Part shown: positions 60,320 through 64,000 of the stretch, one piece after another
How positions within the stretch are numbered: the stretch's first letter is position 1
Layout: each line of letters starts with the position of its first letter
Assembly: GCF_003952165.1 (NCBI RefSeq)
Contig: NZ_RXFT01000016.1
Span: 62,001 to 126,000, forward strand
Length of the DNA: 64,000 bases
Reading direction: 5' to 3'
DNA from: Variovorax guangxiensis
Lineage (GTDB): Bacteria > Pseudomonadota > Gammaproteobacteria > Burkholderiales > Burkholderiaceae_C
Made by a program: the position numbers and the translations under genes
Notes under the pieces: model-generated
Databases searched by the model: none
The model's input: only the letters and a program-made list of their open reading frames with translations
Told to the model about the DNA's origin: nothing

Positions 60320-60622
60320 ATGACCGTTCTGGGGAGACGCCTCAAACAGGCGAGGCAGTTGGCCGGCTTGTCACAAGAACAAGTTGGCATTGAAGCCGAC
60401 CTTGATCCGATGTCTGCCAGCACGCGAATGAATCGCTACGAGTTGGGCAAGCGAGCGCCTGCGTATGAGTTGGTGGAAAGGTTTGCGAAAGTGCTTGGCG
60501 TCCCGACTGCATATTTCTATGCGGTAGCCGATGACGAGGCTCAGCTCCTGCTTGCGTTCAGCAAGCTACCGAAAACCAAGAGATCACAAGCGGTCGAGTA
60601 CGTCGTTGGCTTGAGCAAGTAG
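60320..60622 (+). CDS. XRE-family transcriptional regulator
   Basis: 100 residues. The N-terminal Cro/CI helix-turn-helix is clear (RRLKQARQLAGLSQEQVGIE, then MNRYELGKRAPAYELVERFA) and is followed by a short dimerisation tail (DEAQLLLAFSKLPKTKRSQA). Such small regulators usually repress their own and a divergent gene. The palindrome just upstream is the probable site. It is convergent with the small conserved gene at its right. No ribosome binding site better than weak is seen. Confidence 0.9.
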   Translation: MTVLGRRLKQARQLAGLSQEQVGIEADLDPMSASTRMNRYELGKRAPAYELVERFAKVLGVPTAYFYAVADDEAQLLLAFSKLPKTKRSQAVEYVVGLSK

Positions 60623-60651
60623 ATGCCGCATCAAGCACGGCGAGGTTTATC

Positions 60652-61023
60652 TCAGTACTCCTCGGGCAGTAGCAACGTCGTGACGGTGCGATTTGCCTCA
60701 GTGATCAACCAAATGCGGTTGTCGTCCTCGTCCACTTGCGCTAATGTCTGCTCCTTCTTTGCGGCGTCTTTGCCCAACCTCTTGAGCGGCAGTCGATAGA
60801 CCGACAGCACGCGATTGCCGTGCACGAGAGCGTCTTCGTTGGTCTGCGCATCCTCGGCACAGCATTCGCCCCAGTCGCCTGAGACGTGGAGCGCCAGCAG
60901 GGCAAGCGGATGGCTGTTCGTGCGGTGCATGAGTTCGAGAGCACCCGGGGTGGCAACGACGCGGCCGAGTTCGAAGCGTGGCGCGCCGTCGCGCTTGGTA
61001 TGGCCGGAGGGAAGTTTTTTCAT
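60652..61023 (-). CDS. Small conserved island protein of unknown function
   Basis: 123 residues. I recall similar sequences annotated as plasmid-related proteins on integrative elements of Proteobacteria: the central block is MHRTNSHPLALLALHVSGDW, then CCAEDAQTNEDALVHGNRVL, ending with strands RIWLITEANRTVTTLLLPEEY. The N-terminus is basic. No biochemical role is known to me. Its roughly 200-base leader contains a promoter-like sequence and an intrinsic-terminator hairpin, so expression may be attenuated. Confidence 0.75.
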   Translation of the reverse strand: MKKLPSGHTKRDGAPRFELGRVVATPGALELMHRTNSHPLALLALHVSGDWGECCAEDAQTNEDALVHGNRVLSVYRLPLKRLGKDAAKKEQTLAQVDEDDNRIWLITEANRTVTTLLLPEEY

Positions 61024-61119
61024 GATTGATTGCTCAAAATGAAACGCCCATGCGGCAGCGCGCCTAGGCCTGTGGAGGCAAGGCGTGCTGACGGAGGACG
61101 AGGGGTTGGAAAAGAAAAA

Positions 61120-61162
61120 CAGCCGCAGCGGCTACCGGGTGGTCCGGCTCCTACTGCGGCTG
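61120..61162 (-). terminator. Intrinsic terminator hairpin in the leader (attenuator or sRNA end)
   Basis: Arms CAGCCGCAG (61120-61128) and CTGCGGCTG (61154-61162). Read on the minus strand the stem is followed by GTTTTTCTTTT. It lies about 100 bases before the start of the leftward small conserved gene, so it could stop most transcripts early or end a small RNA. Confidence 0.65.
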
Positions 61163-61227
61163 CGGGGGCTTACACACGGGCATGGTCCTGCCTAGCTTGC
61201 GCCCAGCAGGTTTCTACCCGCCGGTAT

Positions 61228-61256
61228 ATTGTAGCACAAAAACAACACATTGCCAG
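61228..61256 (-). promoter_or_regulatory. Putative sigma-70 promoter, leftward
   Basis: On the minus strand CTGGCA (61251-61256) and TACAAT (61228-61233) are spaced 17 bases apart, matching 4 of 6 and 5 of 6 consensus bases. Transcription would begin near 61221, giving a leader of about 200 bases to the small conserved gene. Confidence 0.5.
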
Positions 61257-61470
61257 CGAGGCGACTCCCCTTCGCTGGACGGGAAAACGCTGTTTTTTGA
61301 CGGTTTTGGGCGCGCTGCGTAGGGGTGCCCAAGCAGCCCGGCGGCGAGGCCCAAACGGGCCTAACGGCCCCTCGGAGGGCACGCCCCAAGGGCAACAACC
61401 ACGCGCCCCACCAAGCCCCAAAACCACCAGCCAACCGCAACCACATGTGCCGCGCGCCCAGGACAAACCA

Positions 61471-61492
61471 AAACATGGGCAAAACCATGGCA
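61471..61492. promoter_or_regulatory. Putative integrase arm-type site, right end
   Basis: Contains ATGGGCAAAA and a CCATGGCA tail, closely similar to 12621-12642 just inside the left end and in the same orientation. Confidence 0.4.
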
Positions 61493-61572
61493 TGCGGCCC
61501 ATTGGCCCGCGCTGCAAGCCCAGCGCCCAGCAAAAAGCCTCTGTGGCAGGGGCTGTTACAGGGGCTCGAGTT

Positions 61573-61586
61573 TGGCGGAGAGTGTG
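61573..61586. repeat. Right attachment-site repeat, within the tRNA-Ser 3' end
   Basis: TGGCGGAGAGTGTG, identical to the left copy at 12478-12491. On the minus strand it is the tRNA's acceptor strand and CCA. Confidence 0.8.
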
Positions 61587-61660
61587 AGATTCGAACTCAC
61601 GGACGCTTTCACGTCGGCAGTTTTCAAGACTGCTGGTTTAAACCACTCACCCAACTCTCC
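61573..61660 (-). tRNA. tRNA-Ser(UGA)
   Basis: 88 bases including an encoded CCA. The acceptor pairs GGAGAGT with ACTCTCC. The anticodon TGA is at 61624-61626 in loop CTTGAAA, between stems GCAGT and ACTGC. A long variable arm (CGACGTGAAAGCGTCC) and the T-arm GTTCGAATC mark a serine tRNA. The gene is intact: the island copy has rebuilt its 3' end, as for most tRNA-targeting integrases. Confidence 0.95.
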
Positions 61661-61692
61661 GGAGCCGGCGATTTTATGCCGACCGTGGCGTC

Positions 61693-62955
61693 CTACTCCT
61701 CGTCGGGCAGGAACATGGCCTGCAGGTCGCTCAGGAAGTCGAGGCCGCGCTCGGTCGGCCATACGCGGAACAGGTCTCGGGCAATGAGGCCCTTGCGCTC
61801 GGCCTCTTCGAGGCCGCGCTGGATCGACGTCATCGCCAGCCCGGTGCGTTCGCTGAACTGCGGCAGCGTGAAGCCCTGTTTCAGCCGCAGCGCATTCAGC
61901 ATGAATTCGAACGGCAGGTCTGCCAGCGCCACTTCGTCGCTCTGCGACACGGCGGCGCCGGCGCGTGCGTTATCCATATACAGGCGCGGTTCGCGAAAAC
62001 GCACCTGCCGCACGATGCGGTGCGCGAAGCTCAGCTTGCTGTGCGCGCCGGCGCCGATGCCGAGGTAGTCGCCGAATTGCCAGTAGTTGAGGTTGTGCGC
62101 GCACTGGTGCCCCTCGCGTGCATAGGCCGAGATCTCGTAGCGCGACATGCCGCTGGCACTGGTGCGCTCGGTGATGCGGTCGAGCATGGCGTAGGCGATG
62201 TCGTCCTCGGGCAGGGCCGGCGGGAACTTGGCGAACCAGGTGTTGGGCTCGATGGTCAGGTGGTAGACCGAAATGTGCGGCGGAGCGAGCGCCAGCGCCT
62301 GCGAGAGGTCGGCCTCGAGGCCTTCCAGGGTCTGGCCCGGCAGGGCGTACATCAGGTCTAGGTTGAAGGTGTCGAAGGTGCTCGCTGCCTCTTCGAGGGC
62401 GGCAATGGCCTGCGCGCGGTCGTGCACGCGGCCCAGCGCCTTCAGGTGCTCGTCGTTGAAGCTCTGCACGCCCACCGACAGGCGCGTGACGCCGGCCGAG
62501 CGGTACGCGCGGAAGCGGTTGCGCTCGAAGGTGCCGGGGTTGGCTTCGAGCGTGATCTCGCAATCGGGCGTGAGCTTCAGGCGTGCGCGCACGTCGCTCA
62601 GCAGGCGGTCGATGGCCTGCGGCGAGAACAGGCTGGGCGTGCCGCCGCCGATGAAGATGGTGTGGACGCTGCGGCCCCAGATGAGCGGCAAGGCGGCATC
62701 GAGGTCCGCCACCAGCGCGTCGATGTAGGCGGCTTCGGGAATGCCGTCGATGTCGGCCTCGCTGGCGGCGCGCCATTCGTGCGAATTGAAGTCGCAGTAC
62801 GGGCACTTGCGCAGGCACCACGGCAGGTGGATGTAGAGCGACAGCGGCGGCAGCGCGCTGAGCTGCAGCGGGCCTGGGCGCATCCAGTGCAGGACGTCGT
62901 TGGCGTGCTGCGCGCCGGCGGGCTGCGCCGGCTGAATCGGGAAGGTGGTAGCCAT
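61693..62955 (-). CDS. hemW: Radical SAM haem chaperone HemW
   Basis: 420 residues. The [4Fe-4S] motif is Cys47-x3-Cys51-x2-Cys54 in WCLRKCPYCDFNSHE; the CPYCDFNSH form is typical of HemW rather than HemN. FIGGGTPSLFS (near 98) is the SAM-binding GGxxP element, and the C-terminal HemN-type domain is present. HemW inserts haem into respiratory proteins and does not act as a true coproporphyrinogen oxidase. It lies 14 bases downstream of rdgB and is followed by tRNA-Ser 33 bases on, all on one strand. Confidence 0.95.
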   Translation of the reverse strand: MATTFPIQPAQPAGAQHANDVLHWMRPGPLQLSALPPLSLYIHLPWCLRKCPYCDFNSHEWRAASEADIDGIPEAAYIDALVADLDAALPLIWGRSVHTIFIGGGTPSLFSPQAIDRLLSDVRARLKLTPDCEITLEANPGTFERNRFRAYRSAGVTRLSVGVQSFNDEHLKALGRVHDRAQAIAALEEAASTFDTFNLDLMYALPGQTLEGLEADLSQALALAPPHISVYHLTIEPNTWFAKFPPALPEDDIAYAMLDRITERTSASGMSRYEISAYAREGHQCAHNLNYWQFGDYLGIGAGAHSKLSFAHRIVRQVRFREPRLYMDNARAGAAVSQSDEVALADLPFEFMLNALRLKQGFTLPQFSERTGLAMTSIQRGLEEAERKGLIARDLFRVWPTERGLDFLSDLQAMFLPDEE

Positions 62956-62969
62956 CTATCGACCGCCGG

Positions 62970-63569
62970 TCAGAACCAGCGCTCGCGCATCAGCACCAGC
63001 ATGGCCTGTGCCGCGCGGCCGCGGTGGCTGTTAGCGTTCTTCACCTCGGGCGTCAGCTGCGCGAAGGTCTTGCCGAAGGACGGCAGGTACATGACGGGGT
63101 CGAAGCCGAAGCCGTTGTCGCCGATGGGCGCGGGCGCGATCTCGCCGACCACGCGGCCTACGGCGATGAGCGGCTCGGGGTCGTCGTGGCTGCGCAGCGC
63201 GACCAGCGTGCTGACGAGCGCGGCGCGGCGGTTGGCGACGCCGTCGAGCTGCTCGAGCAGGGCCTTCACGTTGTTGGCGTCGCCCTTGGCGTAGCCGAAC
63301 TGCGTGGCGTAGTAGGCGGTGTCGACGCCCGGCAGGCCGCCGAAGGCATCGACGCACAGGCCGGCGTCGTCGGCGATGGCCGGCAGGCCGGTGGCGGCGC
63401 TGGCATGGCGCGCCTTGGTCAGCGCGTTCTCGACGAAGGTACGGAAGGGTTCTTCGGCCTCGCTCACCCCCAGCGCCGACTGCGGCACGAGGGTGACGGC
63501 GAGCTCCGCGAACAGTTGCTGGAGTTCGGCGAGCTTGCCCGCGTTGTTGGAAGCCAGAACCAGTTTCAT
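62970..63569 (-). CDS. rdgB: XTP/dITP diphosphatase (RdgB/HAM1)
   Basis: 199 residues, normal length. The nucleotide-binding start LASNNAGKLAEL fits the family's SxNxxK motif, and later blocks IADDAGLCVDAFGGLPGV, FGFDPVMYLP (near 150) and SHRGRAAQAM match RdgB. The enzyme removes inosine and xanthosine triphosphates from the nucleotide pool, preventing their incorporation into DNA and RNA. It lies between hemW and rph, a common order in this group. Confidence 0.96.
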   Translation of the reverse strand: MKLVLASNNAGKLAELQQLFAELAVTLVPQSALGVSEAEEPFRTFVENALTKARHASAATGLPAIADDAGLCVDAFGGLPGVDTAYYATQFGYAKGDANNVKALLEQLDGVANRRAALVSTLVALRSHDDPEPLIAVGRVVGEIAPAPIGDNGFGFDPVMYLPSFGKTFAQLTPEVKNANSHRGRAAQAMLVLMRERWF

Positions 63570-63588
63570 GAATTCGCCAGTGGATGCG

Positions 63589-64000
63589 TCAGTTGGAAAG
63601 CAGTGCCTGCTTCTGCAGTTCCACGAGTTCGCCGATGCCCTTCTCGGCCAGGCCGAGCAGGATGTTCATTTCTTCGCGCGTGAAGGCCACGCCTTCGGCC
63701 GTGCCCTGCACTTCGACGAAATGGCCGGCGCCCGTCATGACGACGTTCATGTCGGTGTCGCAGGCCGAGTCTTCGGTGTATTCCAGGTCGAGCAGCGGCG
63801 TACCGCCGACGATGCCGACCGAGATGGCCGCCACGTGCCCCTTGATGGGCGATGCGGCAATGGCGCCCGAGGCCAGCAGCTTGTTGACGGCGTCCTGCGC
63901 GGCGACGAAGGCGCCGGTGATGGCCGCGGTGCGCGTGCCGCCGTCGGCCTGCAGCACGTCGCAGTCGAGGTGGATGGTGCGTTCGCCGAGCGCGGCGAGA
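63589..64000 (-). CDS. rph: Ribonuclease PH, 5' part outside the window
   Basis: The C-terminal 136 residues are visible: [20 protein letters not shown] (the phosphate-binding GGTRT block), [39 protein letters not shown] and [13 protein letters not shown], all diagnostic of RNase PH. The enzyme trims tRNA 3' ends by phosphorolysis. The 19-base gap to rdgB indicates co-transcription. The start lies beyond the window end. Confidence 0.95.
   Translation of the reverse strand, partial: LAALGERTIHLDCDVLQADGGTRTAAITGAFVAAQDAVNKLLASGAIAASPIKGHVAAISVGIVGGTPLLDLEYTEDSACDTDMNVVMTGAGHFVEVQGTAEGVAFTREEMNILLGLAEKGIGELVELQKQALLSN

Larger units (their letters stand above)
61024..61572. other. Right island end: leader and non-coding region
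   Basis: 549 bases without a supported gene. It holds a minus-strand promoter and hairpin near 61120-61256 (listed separately), a putative arm-type site at 61471-61492, and GC-rich spacer DNA up to the tRNA. Open frames here are on both strands and lack family support. Confidence 0.5.
12478..61586. mobile_element. Genomic island, about 49 kb, integrated at tRNA-Ser(UGA)
   Basis: Bounded by 14-bp direct copies of the tRNA-Ser 3' end (12478-12491 and 61573-61586). A tyrosine integrase lies 240 bases inside the left end. Similar short integrase-arm-like motifs occur inside both ends. Cargo includes a CDI locus, a replicon-like block and a ten-gene defence-like operon, plus H-NS-like, XRE and AlpA-type regulators. 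I find no relaxase, coupling protein, type IV secretion genes or transposases, so it is an integrative element that would need help to move between cells, or a decayed one. The flanking genes are core-like and join sensibly if the island is removed. Confidence 0.85.

Noticed and set aside
12478-61586. Integrative conjugative element
   Set aside because: No relaxase, coupling protein or type IV secretion genes were found in the island.
12478-61586. Insertion sequences or transposons inside the island
   Set aside because: No transposase motif or terminal inverted repeats with target duplication were recognised.
61693-62955. Oxygen-independent coproporphyrinogen oxidase HemN
   Set aside because: The CPYCDFNSH motif and length fit HemW, the haem chaperone.

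Overview
The window is high-GC chromosomal DNA of a Burkholderiales bacterium, most likely Variovorax or a close Comamonadaceae relative. Reasons are a Bug-type periplasmic binding protein, the core order hemW-rdgB-rph, and a StyA1/StyA2B monooxygenase pair that I recall from Variovorax paradoxus EPS. It has three parts.

(1) Core or accessory metabolism, 1-12.4 kb. An amidase (cut by the window start), a Bug solute-binding protein and a divergent LysR regulator are followed by a minus-strand catabolic operon: SDR dehydrogenase, flavin monooxygenase styA1, monooxygenase-reductase fusion styA2B, and a dienelactone hydrolase fused to a SnoaL-like domain. A divergent AraC-type regulator flanks this operon. 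Next come a four-gene roadblock/small-GTPase operon and a small secreted protein.

(2) A genomic island of about 49 kb, 12,478-61,573. It is inserted in the 3' end of a tRNA-Ser(UGA) gene. A 14-bp copy of the tRNA 3' end lies at the far left end, next to a tyrosine integrase and beside what looks like the tRNA's own displaced terminator. I see no relaxase, coupling protein or type IV secretion genes, and no insertion sequence. The island carries: (a) DUF4268, NYN/OST-HTH, H-NS-like, AP2-repeat and lipoprotein genes; (b) a two-partner-secretion/contact-dependent-inhibition locus in the order A-I-B, whose 3193-residue effector ends in a predicted nucleic-acid deaminase toxin, with a candidate immunity gene; (c) a small replicon-like block (AlpA-type regulator, HTH protein, 9-bp tandem repeats, Rep-like protein) and a stand-alone UvrD-like helicase; (d) a tightly packed ten-gene minus-strand operon of about 20 kb: Fic protein, DUF1998 helicase, SNF2 helicase, Eco57I-like N6-adenine methyltransferase, SMC/Rad50-like ATPase, DUF3696 ATPase, PIN nuclease, RNA ligase and two HNH nucleases; (e) an FtsZ-like protein, a lipoprotein, an XRE regulator beside a perfect palindrome, and a small conserved gene whose leader contains an intrinsic-terminator hairpin.

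(3) The right core flank: tRNA-Ser, hemW, rdgB and the 3' part of rph.

The most interesting system is the ten-gene operon. It shares DISARM-like helicases and a methylase but has no DrmC-type phospholipase. In its place it has two ATPases, a predicted RNA cutting-and-sealing pair and twin HNH nucleases joined by 4-base overlaps. I infer a composite anti-phage or anti-plasmid system. The deaminase-tipped CDI locus ranks second.
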